DNA from: Carposina sasakii
Taxonomy: Eukaryota > Arthropoda > Insecta > Lepidoptera > Carposinidae
Reading direction: 5' to 3'
Length of the DNA: 64,000 nucleotides
NCBI GenBank assembly: GCA_014607495.2
Contig: CP053155.1
Coordinates: 496,001 to 560,000 of the forward strand
The notes under the pieces are model-generated. The model did no database searches, had not been told where the DNA came from, and saw nothing but the letters and a program-made list of their open reading frames with translations. The stretch's first letter is position 1, and each line of letters opens with the position of its first letter. This document shows, in pieces, positions 31,486 to 42,070 of the stretch. Made by a program: the position numbers and the translations under genes.

Positions 31486-31538
<53 letters not shown>
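31486..31538. repeat. Poly(A) run of 53 bases
   Basis: Uninterrupted A. It follows 'gtgtgaatatttat', the same bases that end SINE copy 2, so it could be a retroposon tail. Its exact length is a likely assembly weak point. Confidence 0.9.
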
Positions 31539-31539
<1 letters not shown>

Positions 31540-31802
31540 ACCTTCAACTTTACCACAAACAAAATAATAATATCAATGTAATTTCTAAGAAAAGCGAATT
31601 AGCAAGGAAATAATGATGAATATGTATACATGTCCGTCCATTTTTTATAACCTTAAAGAGTTTGTTGTTATAACAGGACAGCATACGAACCGAAACTCGA
31701 AGTGTTCAAGTTGCCTTAAACGTCCATTGCCAGTTTCTCGGCGGTTCCGTCATCAGACCCTCGTTTTCGTTAACTAACCAAAATAGGTTCATAAATTGAC
31801 GG

Positions 31803-32035
31803 CCGATTGGTCTAGTAGGTAGTGACCCTACCTGCGACGCCATAGGTCCTGGGTTCGAATCCCGGTAGGTGCAAACATTGATATGATGAATATCGATGTT
31901 TATTTCCGAGTCATGGATGTTTCTATACTTATCTATCGTATTATATACCGTTGCTTAGTACCCACGACACAAGACCTTAGGGATCTTAATGTGGGACTAA
32001 GTTAATGTATTGTGAAGTGTGTGAATATTTATTTA
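31803..32035 (+). mobile_element. tRNA-derived SINE, copy 2
   Basis: Full length, with A-box-like TGGTCTAGTAGG (31808-31819), B box GGTTCGAATCC (31852-31862), the same body as copy 1, and a TTTA-repeat tail (atttatttatttatta). Confidence 0.85.
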
Positions 32036-32119
32036 TTTATTAAATGACCACGAGTTTAACGAACATAAAAAAAATATAAACAAATTGATTTTGAAAAATA
32101 TAAACACAATTTTTTTTTC

Positions 32120-32300
32120 CGCGATTGGTTTGCTGGAAGAAATCTCCCTAAGAGATAAGCACGCCTTTGTACACTTTCTTTGTCATAAACTTTATTTGTG
32201 AAAACCTTACTGTACAAAGCATAATATAATAATAATATAGTAAGTTTTCATCCTTTTTACTCTACAATTTTAGTACTTACAGGTAAAGGAGTGCTAAAAC
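32120..32300 (+). repeat. LINE 3' tail fragment
   Basis: 'ggtttgctggaagaaatctc' and 'taagagataagcacgccttt' are the hairpin-bearing 3' tail common to several moth LINEs. Shorter pieces lie at 40346 and 50385. Confidence 0.55.
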
Positions 32301-32499
32301 GTGCCTTTATACTCATAGGTAGTATAGGCATCATACCTGGAGGCAGACTATATCGGCCTGCATTATGTAAGAGGCCGAACCCGGCGACCGAGCAGAGATC
32401 TCGCAGATAGATTTAGGATGACCGCACTGGGGTGAGGTTGTCAAGTCTGAGATAAAACTTGTTCAATTAAATTACTTTTGTTAGTATTTAGAAAGGTTT

Positions 32500-32660
32500 T
32501 ACGCTGCATTTGAATGCATGCATCAAGAAGTTATGAAAGTCGATGAAGTGAAGTGATAGAGGTACCTAGATGTGTCAGGAGTGAGGTACAGGAGGAAAGA
32601 GGTACGAGATCTCTGCCAACCTCTTCGGGAAAGAGACATAATTTTGTACATGTTTGACTG
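32500..32660 (+). repeat. Dispersed repeat, inverse of 12895-13085
   Basis: 'gaagttatgaaagtcgatga' and 'cctcttcgggaaagagacat' are shared with the 12.9-kb copy. Confidence 0.5.
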
Positions 32661-32831
32661 TTCAACTGTCGACTTCTTATGATTAAAATGTGAAAAATGA
32701 TGGTTAAATTGCGACAGTAATATTTAAAAATTTAAATATACTTTAATTTAAATAAGGGTAAATAATATAGGTATTTTTTATTGTACGTTTAGCCAAAATT
32801 TGTAGGAATGAGGTACAAAAAATATCGCTAT

Positions 32832-33086
32832 ACAGGATGTGACAAAAAGGGTATGTTAAGCGAAAAGCTGTGAATATAGTCCATTATAAAGAACCTATTC
32901 CTAAAATTTAACACTCGAAATTACATGTTTATTTTTTAAGATTGTATAAACATTCCTGGCTTGTTTAGGAATTCTCCATACTAACTTAATATTTGATTTC
33001 AAGTTTAAAATTTTAGGAATAAGTTCTCTTTTGTGAGCTATTTTAAAAGCTTTTCGCATAACATACCCCTTTTGTTATACCCTGTA
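32832..33086. mobile_element. MITE family B, copy 1
   Basis: A 255-bp imperfect palindrome begins acaggatgtgacaaaaaggg and ends with the inverted 'acataccccttttgttatac'. It would fold into one long hairpin. No coding capacity. Confidence 0.85.
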
Positions 33087-33641
33087 TAACTTAAATAACG
33101 GCTAATACAGTGCATTAGCTGGACTAAAAGAATTTTATAGTAGATCTTGGCAATGTCTCTCCCACGCCTCCTACCCCGTCTATCGAGAGCGAGCGGTCGT
33201 TGCGTATTTATGAGGCAATCCTCGCGCACCCATCATTTTCTACTAAACGAATTGATATACGAAACGAAATCAAATATAAAACGAGTTAAAGACAATATAG
33301 GTGCCTTCCCTTTTTTTCTTTATAAAAGGGATAAGGGATTATCCGCTGTTATTTTTTATCAGATAACAATGGAAAGGTACGTGAGATACTTTTCTGAAAA
33401 TCACATACGCCCACAACTTGGTTCGCGAAATTTAAGAATATATTCACGATTCCTATTCCCATTGGAATTTCAGGAGATCTTTCTCATCAGATGCTTACGT
33501 CATACTATGGACGCGAATTTTCAGGTCTCTGATCAGCGGTTTAGGCTGTGCGTTTGTGACTTATTGATTGAGGACAAAGCATTTTATTTTTTATTATGTA
33601 CTCATGTATCTTCAAGGAGACATGAAAACGGAAGGGTATAT

Positions 33642-33900
33642 ACAGGATGTAACAAAAGGGGTATGTTAAGCGAATAGCTATGTAAATAGCCCACTAAAAG
33701 GAACCTACTAACAAAATTTCGGACTCGAAATGTTTATTTTTTGAGATAGTATGGAGAATTCTTAAACAAGTCGGGAATGTTCATACAATTCTGAAAAATA
33801 AACATGTGATTTCGAGGTCACAAATTTTGGAAATAGGTTCTCTACAGTAGGCTATTTACCTAGCTTTTCGCTTAACGTACCCTTTCTGTTACACCCTGTA
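33642..33900. mobile_element. MITE family B, copy 2
   Basis: The same ends as copy 1 (acaggatgtaacaaaagggg and tgttacaccctgt). The central part is inverted relative to copy 1. The C-terminus of the 176-codon frame 33147-33677 is encoded by this MITE. Confidence 0.85.
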
Positions 33901-33984
33901 CACAGACACAGTTTCCTACTAGTTAGTATATTAAATCCGACGTGGTAATGTGTGAGCCTTCTGCGCTTTTCGCGCATAAATATT

Positions 33985-34133
33985 GGAAATAGAGTAACAG
34001 AAGGGGTATGCTAAGAGGAATGCTATAAAAATAGCTTATTACGCAGATTCCCACTCAGGAATATTCTCTTGAAAAAAATCACATGATGTTAAGTCTAAAT
34101 TTTTTTTGGATAACTTTCCTATTACAACCTGTT
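33985..34133. mobile_element. MITE family B, decayed copy
   Basis: 'agtaacagaaggggtatgct' at the left and 'ctattacaacctgt' at the right, with a shortened and altered middle. Confidence 0.55.
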
Positions 34134-34400
34134 TCATCATCATCATTATCATCATCATCAGCCTATTGCAGTCCACTGCTGGACGTAGGCCTCCCCCAGG
34201 GCACGCCACAAGACTGCCACGGGGGTATTTGCACATAGTTATCACGCTGGGCAGGCGGGTTGGTGAACGCAATTTATATTATGGACTATGATGTCAACAT
34301 GGGAGGCGCTGCTGCCCACCTCCCGGAAACCTATAATCGCCTCGTACGATACCCACGGGCAGACATGGGGTGGTACGAATTCTACTCTGCCTGCACCACG
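34134..34400 (-). repeat. GATGAT-family repeat, long copy (minus)
   Basis: It starts (on plus) with a (CAT)n tract and 'cagcctattgcagtccactg', and extends through 'aacatgggaggcgctgctgc' to 'ctctgcctgcaccacg'. It is the inverse of the long copy at 43471-43735. Confidence 0.8.
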
Positions 34401-35009
34401 TGGCCAACCTGTTTCAGAACCTAAAAAATATCCTTGGTATATTAGTGAGTGGGATAGTTAACATCTGCAGTGCAGGTTTTAGGACCTATCGATCCCTTGG
34501 CATTGTTCCCAAGGGATCCATGTGTGTACTCTTACCAGAATAGTAGCTACCTATCCTCGCTTTTATTCTTCTATGCCTTTTACTATTTTGTTCAAGGTCG
34601 TTAAAATTACTTTTAATCAATATGTATATTAAAATACTGAAATTCCTTTTAACAAAAAATTAATATAAGGTAGAACGAGTCCACTAAGCCAAAAATATTT
34701 TAACTGCCAGCTGTATTTTTTGTAAAATTTAATGGAATGCATTTTTGCAAACTGATTTTAAAAAATGTGAACATTTCAATGCCTCTAACGAATATAATAT
34801 ACCTTACACCAAATTATGTTACTGAATAAATTAACACACTTTGATGATAAAAACAATTTGTCTGGCTTCGTTTTCAGTGGAAGTAGCTCGTACGTAACCC
34901 GAGGCCATGTAGGAGGAACATAAAGGAGGTGACATTCATAAACATGGTAAGGTGACACACGGTAGAGCAGACTATGGGTAAATGTTAACCAGTGCGTGGC
35001 TCATTTCTA
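34401..35009. other. Intergenic DNA, nothing recognised
   Basis: AT-rich with a small inverted 'atcccttgg...ccaagggat' hairpin (34492-34519). No gene. Confidence 0.45.
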
Positions 35010-35200
35010 AGCTGATGCGGGGCTTCACTAGAATACATGAGCTGCATCTTCTTCCGTGCATGTCGTAAGAGTCGATTAAGGGACGTTCTCTCAGGCGATG
35101 AGCTTGTCACTGTTCTTACATCTATTTCGGCTCTGATAAACGTGGCTGCTTCGTGATCCTGTAAATTCTGACTCTGAAGACCCCAAGACCTATATAATTG
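35010..35200 (-). repeat. Repeat family E (minus)
   Basis: 'gatgcggggcttcactagaa', 'ccgtgcatgtcgtaagagtc' and 'ctctcaggcgatgagcttgt' are the inverted form of the 29-kb copy. Confidence 0.7.
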
Positions 35201-35245
35201 GCTTATAACTTGCTGCGTAGTTCACATTGGCGATTGCAGGTATAT

Positions 35246-35675
35246 ACAGGGTGTTTGTGACAGCCAGGCAAATGTTGATACCATGACTTCAGACCATGAT
35301 TCTGAGGCGGGAAACACTGAAAATTTTCGCAGGAAAATTCCAAAATTTTCTGACATTTTTGTTTTCATACTTTTAGGAAATAAATAGTTTGGTTCGTTTA
35401 TATGCCATGCCAAACCAAAAGATGATTTTCAAAAAAGTTTCCCTCAAAAAAGTTCAAATAACTGATCAACTCTAATGAGTCACAAGTGATCCAAAAAACA
35501 GCACTGTGTGTCACACAATAACTAATAAGCCTATTTCATAAGTCACAGGATCGCCCGATACAATAATTTTATTGGCACAGAGAGTAAAGATATAATCAAA
35601 TCAAAAATATATTTCCTGCACTGTGGGACTTGTTCAGCATTTCAGTACTTGCCTGGCTGTCACCCACACCCTATA
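35246..35675. mobile_element. MITE family D, copy 2
   Basis: Ends acagggtgtttgtgacagcc and 'ggctgtcacccacaccctat'. It is longer than copy 1 because of extra AT-rich sequence near 35500-35610. Confidence 0.8.
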
Positions 35676-36229
35676 TAAACTGTCGCCTCTCCCTTTGGTC
35701 CTTCCTTAATGCCGGGCCTTTTTAATGTGCTGTTAATATGCATGTCAATATGTCCCGCGCCACGTTCGTGACGTGTAGAGGGGTGTTAAGCCGGCTTTTC
35801 ATTGGGTATTACAAAAAAAAACATATATACTCGTATTCTTTGGACATATTTTGGTATTATACGCAATGTTATGCAAACGTCAAATCCTTGGCTATATGAC
35901 TTTCGAAAGAAATGATATTACGCCAACCCCATAAACAATGGGGTAAAGGTAGGAAGATTATAATTTAATTTAATTTATTTAATTACACTCAGGCAATAAT
36001 AGCCCTAGTTGTTAGTAAGAAGTACCTTAACCCTATTGTTAGTACCTAGATTACATCGATAAATATAATTAAAATTTACAAATTAAATCACAAAAAGAGA
36101 GGGCCAGAAGGGATAATAATAATGTCAAATATTATAAAATAAATTATAAATCAATTCAATAAAATAAAATCATAATTAAAATCAATACAAATTATAATAA
36201 GTCGAAATACATAAAAAGAATTGAAAATG

Positions 36230-39055
36230 TCAGTAAGTCAGTCGGTTTGTCACCCTCTGTACAAAACTCCTCCACAGGGGGGAAGAACAATCATCAGCAA
36301 TTGCTTTCAGGATACTGTTGCCACTGCTCCGTACCCTGCTCATTAGAGATGTCGTTTTATTACGAATTATTGCTTGAAATCCATTTGTTCGCGCATTTGT
36401 GAACATCTCTGAAGCGCTACAAAAGCGGGGCAGTCTCAAAAGCACCCTGAACATATTGTTGTATTGCACGCGTAGGGCATCCAGAGATCTCTTGGTATAT
36501 GCAACCCACAGACTGCCCGTGTAAAAGCTCTGACAAAACGCCTTAAAAAGGGTGATCTTCACCTGATTCGTACAACGGGCAAATCTGCGGGCTATCATGT
36601 TTCCCCTAACCGCTAGCGCCCTACGTTCCCTCTCAATGTCCACATTGTCCCTGAGGTCGTCCGTGAGATAGTGTCCGAGGTATTTAAATTGGGTTACTGT
36701 TCTGATTGCCGTGCCATTCAAAGTAAGTTCAGGCGCATTTTTTCTCTTTACACCAGCGACCCCAAAGACCATGCACTCACATTTTTTTACATTATAAACA
36801 AGCCCGTGCCTCGCAGCATATGACTCACATACCTTCAGCATGTCCTTTACTCCCCCAGCTGTCGGTCCCAGCAGCACCATGTCATCTGCGTAACTGATGT
36901 TGTTGGTGTTAACACCACCAATACTACACCCGACACGCATGCCGCTAAGCTCGACTATAAGGTCATTTACATACAGGTTGAAAAGCTTCGGAGACGTTAA
37001 TCCCCCCTGCCTCACCCCGCATTCCAACCCGTACGCCCCCGAGTAGCTATTTGACCACCTTACCGTGTTTACTTGATTGGTGTACCAAAACTTAAATATT
37101 TCTATTACTCCATGTGGCACACCCGACCCCTCCAGCTTCGTCCACAGTAGGTCATATGACACCAGGTCGAAAGCCCGCGACAGGTCAAGAAAACAGGCGT
37201 ATATTGGAGTCTTTCGACCGGTGTAGTATCGGACAGTATGCTTGAGGCTCAAAATTGCGCTTTCTGTAGACAGTCCCGGTCGAAAGCCAAACTGAGCATC
37301 ATGCAAGTTTAGATGCTTTTCCAAGTAAGAGTCGAGCATACTGTCCAGAACCTTAGCTATGGTCGTAGCCAGAGATATGGGGCGGTAGTTCATCTTACTC
37401 GATACGTCGCCAGTCCTGTTCTTGACAATAGGTACAACAACTGTTTTCATTAAGTCTGCGGGTAGGTATGTATGACTCATACACAGCGAGAAAAACATTG
37501 ACAAGACCCTCGGAAGATGAACCCCCGCACACTTTAAATGCTCGATACTGAGCCCGTCATGTCCGGGTGACTTGCCTCTAGACATTTTCTTTATAACTTC
37601 TTTAACTTGCTTGGCTGAGAAGTACAGAGGCTCTCCGCCTCCCTGACAGTCGGGCCCGCCGCTGCAAAACCCACGAGAGGGCCCAAGGGGTGACCGCACC
37701 TTAAAATGGTCCATGAATAATTGTGCAATCTCCGCCGGGTCACTAGTACCACTTACGTTTGTTGGCAGGCCAGGCTTCACATCCAATTTTCCCGTCGATT
37801 TCCAGAATGACTTGAAATCTTTACACGCTCTCTGTTTAGCTATGATGTTCATTTTAATTTGTTCCTGATGGTCCTGACACCATCTAAGTCTGCTTTTAAA
37901 AATTTTTCGAGACTCGGACATTAGTTCATATATTACACCAGACCGTGGTCGATTGTGAAAAACCCAGTTGGCAAAATGAAGCCTAGCCTCCCTATGCGAG
38001 ACACGGACATGATTATTCCACCCAATGATTGTCCTTCCCCTCTTCCTATCTCTGTTCCTGGGGCACTCACTCGACTGTACAGCAGCCTCACAAAGAATGC
38101 CCACTATTCTATCATATAACTTATCAACTAAACGTTTATGATCATCCAGACTGCATGAACCATGAGCGCATTCTAAAAATTGTTTTGGGAAATCGACTTC
38201 CCGCAATTTTTTGTTACAAATGTCCCGAAAAACAGTTATTTGCGATTCATTTCGTTCACCCCATATCACCGAGTTAGGAACGCCCTTAACGTTCGTCGCT
38301 CTAGGTTTTAGCAAGTCCAATTCACAATCCAAGTATATTGGCAGATGATCCGATATATACACATTTTTATCTATGCTAACCCTGGCAACAGTATTGTAAG
38401 CCGAGACGGTAACAAGGCAGTGATCCAACCAACTAGTACTACCATAAACATCACTTGTAAAAGTAAAATTATTTGTTGACAAGCCTAATTTATCCACATC
38501 CGCACATATCCACGACTGCTCTGTACAAAAGTTTTCTAGCTCTCTAAAAAATAATTCATGTGGATGGGCATTGAAATCCCCTAACATATATACACAATCC
38601 ATCTGATAGTTGTCAATTATCGCAGCTATTTCCGCAAGTACATCTGTAAATAATGGTAAGTTGTCAAGCGAGTCCGTAGGCATATATACAGAAAAAACTA
38701 GAATTGTGCAACCGCGCGCAGTAGCTGAAATCGCAGTCAGCCTGGTACTATTACAATCTATTACAGAAACCGACTCAAAAATACCTTTCCTCCAGAGAAT
38801 GGCTACTCCCCCATACGGTCTCCCAACAAGCAACCCCGCACCAGTGTCCACCGCGGACTTGCCCGTGTACTCAAACTGGTTAGATATGGTTCCTAATAAC
38901 GGGATATCCTGAGGGAGCAGCCACGTTTCCTGCAAGGCGACAAGATCAGACCAGGCACATATATTACGTACATCGTCTATAGAGCGCTTAATTGAATTAC
39001 AATTATAGCTAGACATTCTACAATGTTTATAACACTTATTCTGTCCTTCATCCAT
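36230..39055 (-). CDS. LINE ORF2: endonuclease and reverse transcriptase
   Basis: The open frame of 947 codons starts at a TTG (39073). The first ATG, at 39055, is preferred and gives about 941 residues. In 947-codon numbering, the APE-like endonuclease has SYNCNS (22-27), LQETW (E49), LGDFNAH (D166, N168) and ISDHLPI (D242, H243). Reverse-transcriptase motifs are KSPGHDGLS (501), NYRPISL (562), AQFGFRPG (593), CFLDLSRAFD (D630, D636), GVRQGG (686) and YADD (728-731). The C-terminus is the usual basic region. There is no stop or frameshift and all catalytic residues are present, so it may be functional. It follows ORF1 with an overlap or close spacing, suggesting reinitiation. Confidence 0.93.
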   Translation of the reverse strand: MDEGQNKCYKHCRMSSYNCNSIKRSIDDVRNICAWSDLVALQETWLLPQDIPLLGTISNQFEYTGKSAVDTGAGLLVGRPYGGVAILWRKGIFESVSVIDCNSTRLTAISATARGCTILVFSVYMPTDSLDNLPLFTDVLAEIAAIIDNYQMDCVYMLGDFNAHPHELFFRELENFCTEQSWICADVDKLGLSTNNFTFTSDVYGSTSWLDHCLVTVSAYNTVARVSIDKNVYISDHLPIYLDCELDLLKPRATNVKGVPNSVIWGERNESQITVFRDICNKKLREVDFPKQFLECAHGSCSLDDHKRLVDKLYDRIVGILCEAAVQSSECPRNRDRKRGRTIIGWNNHVRVSHREARLHFANWVFHNRPRSGVIYELMSESRKIFKSRLRWCQDHQEQIKMNIIAKQRACKDFKSFWKSTGKLDVKPGLPTNVSGTSDPAEIAQLFMDHFKVRSPLGPSRGFCSGGPDCQGGGEPLYFSAKQVKEVIKKMSRGKSPGHDGLSIEHLKCAGVHLPRVLSMFFSLCMSHTYLPADLMKTVVVPIVKNRTGDVSSKMNYRPISLATTIAKVLDSMLDSYLEKHLNLHDAQFGFRPGLSTESAILSLKHTVRYYTGRKTPIYACFLDLSRAFDLVSYDLLWTKLEGSGVPHGVIEIFKFWYTNQVNTVRWSNSYSGAYGLECGVRQGGLTSPKLFNLYVNDLIVELSGMRVGCSIGGVNTNNISYADDMVLLGPTAGGVKDMLKVCESYAARHGLVYNVKKCECMVFGVAGVKRKNAPELTLNGTAIRTVTQFKYLGHYLTDDLRDNVDIERERRALAVRGNMIARRFARCTNQVKITLFKAFCQSFYTGSLWVAYTKRSLDALRVQYNNMFRVLLRLPRFCSASEMFTNARTNGFQAIIRNKTTSLMSRVRSSGNSILKAIADDCSSPLWRSFVQRVTNRLTY

Positions 39056-39065
39056 TATATTGAGG

Positions 39066-39515
39066 TTAATCAACTTTACTCTCCAAAACGCCAGAATTAG
39101 TTCGGCGGTATTTAAAATGTATAAAACGTCTAAAAGTTATCCCATCTGGCCAAAATTGATCATTCAGAAATATATCAACATTTTGTTTGGATACATATAA
39201 CTTAAATGCGTTGTACTTCTTATTTGTTTTCATGTTTATCATCTTAAGAGTCACTATTTCACTGGTTTTATCACTTATATATTTTATAATGTCACCCTCT
39301 TTTGTATCTTTACTAACGTTGGATATAAATAAAGGTATTTTAACGTCAGCCGCTCGAAATTTACTTTCTGGTGCATTAGATGCCCTACCTTTCTGTCCAA
39401 TTAATTTGTAGTTTTTAGACGTTTTACGCCGCACTATGTGCCACTCGGAATTTGGTTCTTTTACCTCGCGATTTGTACTTGGGATTTTATTTATAGGCAG
39501 GGAAAACGAAATAAT
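39066..39515 (-). CDS. LINE ORF1, C-terminal part
   Basis: The frame is open from at least 39510 down to the stop at 39066. No ATG is seen at the truncated 5' end; a GTG at 39434 is internal. The C-terminal block (IPLFISNVSKDTKEGDIIKY, then KYNAFKLYVSK, then WPDGITFRRF) is like the RRM-type nucleic-acid-binding domain that ends ORF1 in many CR1/jockey-group LINEs. The N-terminal part, including any zinc knuckles, is missing through 5' truncation, so the protein is partial. Confidence 0.75.
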   Translation of the reverse strand: MISFSLPINKIPSTNREVKEPNSEWHIVRRKTSKNYKLIGQKGRASNAPESKFRAADVKIPLFISNVSKDTKEGDIIKYISDKTSEIVTLKMINMKTNKKYNAFKLYVSKQNVDIFLNDQFWPDGITFRRFIHFKYRRTNSGVLESKVD

Positions 39516-39538
39516 AATAATGATGATATGAAAGGATT

Positions 39539-39748
39539 AAGGTAGGGACAAACTGAGCCCACGTACGCAACGTATACTACGCATTATAACATCTAGACTA
39601 CGATTTTTATATAAAAAAATATGACTTCACACTTGTCGTACGCAACCTTGTGTATGACAAGTGTGTTTCCAAGCATATAAATTTCGTAGTCTATATGTCA
39701 TAATGCGTAGCATACGTTGCGTACGTGGGCTCAGTTTGTCCCTACCTT
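39539..39748. mobile_element. MITE with about 68-bp inverted repeats
   Basis: aaggtagggacaaactgagc is matched by the inverted 'gctcagtttgtccctacctt'. The match continues for about 68 bases with four mismatches, through 'cacgtacgcaacgtat' and 'ctacgcattat'. Length 210 bp. It sits directly at the truncated 5' end of the LINE. Confidence 0.85.
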
Positions 39749-39769
39749 TACTGCCGTCTGGTGTCGGCA

Positions 39770-40002
39770 GATCAGAATAACACCATCCAATATCTTCCCG
39801 TGAGTATTGTAAGAGATGATTAAGGGTTCCTGTGAGGTAGGCAGCAGTGTCTCTCGTGTTGACAACATAGTCCGAAAATCACACTGCGGTCACCAACCCA
39901 CCTGCCCAGTGTGTTGACTTTGTACAAAAACCTCCTATAGCAGTAGCCTTGTCGCGTGCCCTGAGGGAGGCCTTCTAGTAGTAGACTGCAATAGGCTGAT
40001 CT
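39770..40002 (+). repeat. GATGAT-family repeat, diverged copy
   Basis: 'gtcaccaacccacctgccca', 'cgtgccctgagggaggcc' and 'gcaataggctgat'. Confidence 0.75.
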
Positions 40003-40345
40003 CTATGTCTGATAGAATCACTCGTACACATAGTATAGTTGACTCTATTACAAATGCCCGTGCGCACAAAGTTGCTGTGCAATCGTATTTGCAGCGTGCA
40101 CTCCACTGCGCCGCGCTAACCAAATCTACGATTACGTCCATTACTGTCCCCGGAGCATACATGGCATGGCTGTTAGGCTAGAGTTACACTTTACAAGCTA
40201 CTGGTAGCTAATAGGCAAGTTACTGGCTAGACGCTCTGGCTTAGAACGCGTTTCCACTAGAGATGTGCGATGGAAATGTGTCGTGTGAGGATGTCTAGCC
40301 GTGCTGTAAAAAATGGGGTTTTTTTTACCAAAGCTGTGTATGTCT

Positions 40346-40475
40346 GGTTGGTTGGAAGAAATCTCTGTTATACATACATTATCTTAGTAAATATTTTATC
40401 TTTTGTGGTTTTTTTTTTTTTTTTTTTTTTTATTATTCTTTATTGCACAATTTTTATTTTTTCTGTGTACAATAA
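40346..40475 (-). repeat. LINE 3' tail with 23-base T run
   Basis: T run at 40409-40431 followed by 'attattctttattgcacaat', the reverse complement of an aataaagaataat tail. 'ggttggaagaaatctct' precedes it. Confidence 0.5.
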
Positions 40476-40714
40476 AAAATGTGTACGGACTGGCTGGTAT
40501 AGTATGTCGCAAATCTTGTAACGCACCTCTCGCTTGTTTTATAGTCACAAAAAGCTTGCTCCGCTAAGCTTTCCACCAGCGCTGTGCTAAGCGAGGAAAG
40601 ATAAATGAAGCGATTCTATCGTTCTTGAAAATTACATTCCTCGCAACGCATCCTTCTTTATCGGCTTTACAGATTTAGGTAGCCGCGTTCACAATATAGG
40701 TATTTCATATTGAA

Positions 40715-40885
40715 CTAGTAAACGACCGCGACTCCGTCCGCGTGAACTGCATCTAGTTGACCGAATTGTGAAACTAAACCATTCTCGAACACACACGAAA
40801 AATTCCATCAAAATCGGTCCAGCTGTTTAGAAGGAGTTTAAATACAAACACGCGAACAGAAGATTTATATATAGTTATATAAAGA
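40715..40885 (-). mobile_element. Helitron-like element (minus)
   Basis: Minus-strand start 'tctttatataactatatata', end 'gcggacggagtcgcggtcg', then 'tttaCTAG'. Length 171 bp. Confidence 0.65.
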
Positions 40886-41040
40886 TATGTATAAACCAGC
40901 TACAGCCTGCAGACAGGATTGTGTGTGGACTCTAGTATGCTCATGTAACCTGAGATGAATTATATACCACTGCATGTAACAAGAAGTTTTGAAATAGTCA
41001 CTAACCTCATAAGGGATTATCGTCAAAAGCTAGATACTAC

Positions 41041-41230
41041 AATCTCTACGGAGATTGGCCAGGAGATATTATAGTGCACAAGTGTGTGCGCAAACACATA
41101 CGCACTCTCTACTCCGTTACTCTCATAGTCCGATGGGACGGAAAGCCGACACGACCGGAGAGAGATCAGGCGCAGGACCAACAGTTTCACGTGCTTTCCG
41201 AGGCACGAGATACTAAGGATATAGTATAGT
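41041..41230 (-). repeat. Repeat family H, copy 1
   Basis: 'caatctctacggagattggc', 'tatagtgcacaagtgtgtgc' and 'cgatgggacggaaagccgac' recur at 59354-59522, where target duplications show it to be mobile. Confidence 0.75.
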
Positions 41231-41599
41231 ACCAACTCGCACGGTGTAAGTCCACCTTTAAGTTACATTATGCATGCGGCGCACTATGAATTATTCCAGA
41301 ACATTATACAGGACGTGTGCGGGAATCCAGGTGATGTCCCCTTTTTAGGTGATCCCCCTTTTTAAGGGAGATGCTTAAAAATTTATTGACATCCGCATGG
41401 GTACCGGAAATTGTTTAACGTTGATGTTAATTTAATGTAATTACGGTTAATTTGGGATATTTTGTGAAAGGATTTTTTTTTAATTAGAATAAATCTCCTC
41501 TACCTGATAAATACCTATGTGAGACACTGAAGTTTTTTCACATTAAAAATGCCTATGTTAAAATTTTATGCGTTTGATGTTTGTTACTCTTACAAATAC

Positions 41600-41735
41600 A
41601 AACTGCGGTCACCAACCCGCCTGTCGAGCGTGATGAGTATGGGCAAAAACCCCCCATGGCAGTCTTGTTGCGTGCCCTGGGGGAGGCCTACGTCCAGCAG
41701 TGGACTGCAATAGGCTGATGATGATGATGATGACT
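41600..41735 (+). repeat. GATGAT-family repeat
   Basis: 'ctgcggtcaccaacccgcct' to 'gatgatgatgatgatgac', a complete short copy. Confidence 0.8.
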
Positions 41736-41884
41736 CTTCGTACAACTACTCAACAGACTTTGATGAAAGTTTGGAGCTATGTAGCTTAAACATAAGGATA
41801 ACACATAGGCTATGGTTTACGCATCCGCTGGTTCGTCGAGGTATATTGATAGGGTTTTTCATAGTCAGCTATATTTATATAAAT

Positions 41885-42070
41885 TTTTTAGGCAGTATGC
41901 AGTTCTACTAGAGTGCATTTCACCAAATAGTTCCTATGATGGCGCTAGTTACTATGTGGTATAACTTAACAGTGTCACTGATTACAAAAAGTGTTGATTC
42001 CAAAATTCTGCATAGGAGTTATTTTATGAAACGGAGTCTAGTAAATAAAGGTAAAGGAATTATGCGTCAT
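41885..42070 (+). repeat. Dispersed repeat, second copy of 8755-8950
   Basis: 'gatggcgctagttactatgt' and 'gcataggagttattttatga' align with the 8.8-kb copy. The frame 41936-42172 is therefore not a gene. Confidence 0.55.

Larger units (their letters stand above)
35955..39535 (-). mobile_element. LINE (non-LTR retrotransposon), 5'-truncated
   Basis: It holds an intact ORF2 and the C-terminal part of ORF1 on the minus strand, followed by an AT-rich 3' region ending 'taattaaattaaattataat' (minus). A motif order of APE-type endonuclease then reverse transcriptase with YADD and without RNase H fits the CR1/jockey side of LINEs. The 5' end stops within ORF1, next to a MITE at 39539, as expected for incomplete reverse transcription. 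The clade is not certain. Confidence 0.85.

Noticed and set aside
33147..33677. 176-codon open frame
   Set aside because: Its C-terminal end (YTGCNKRGMLSE) is encoded by MITE B, the rest has no recognisable domain, and the flanking DNA is repeat-rich. Probably chance.
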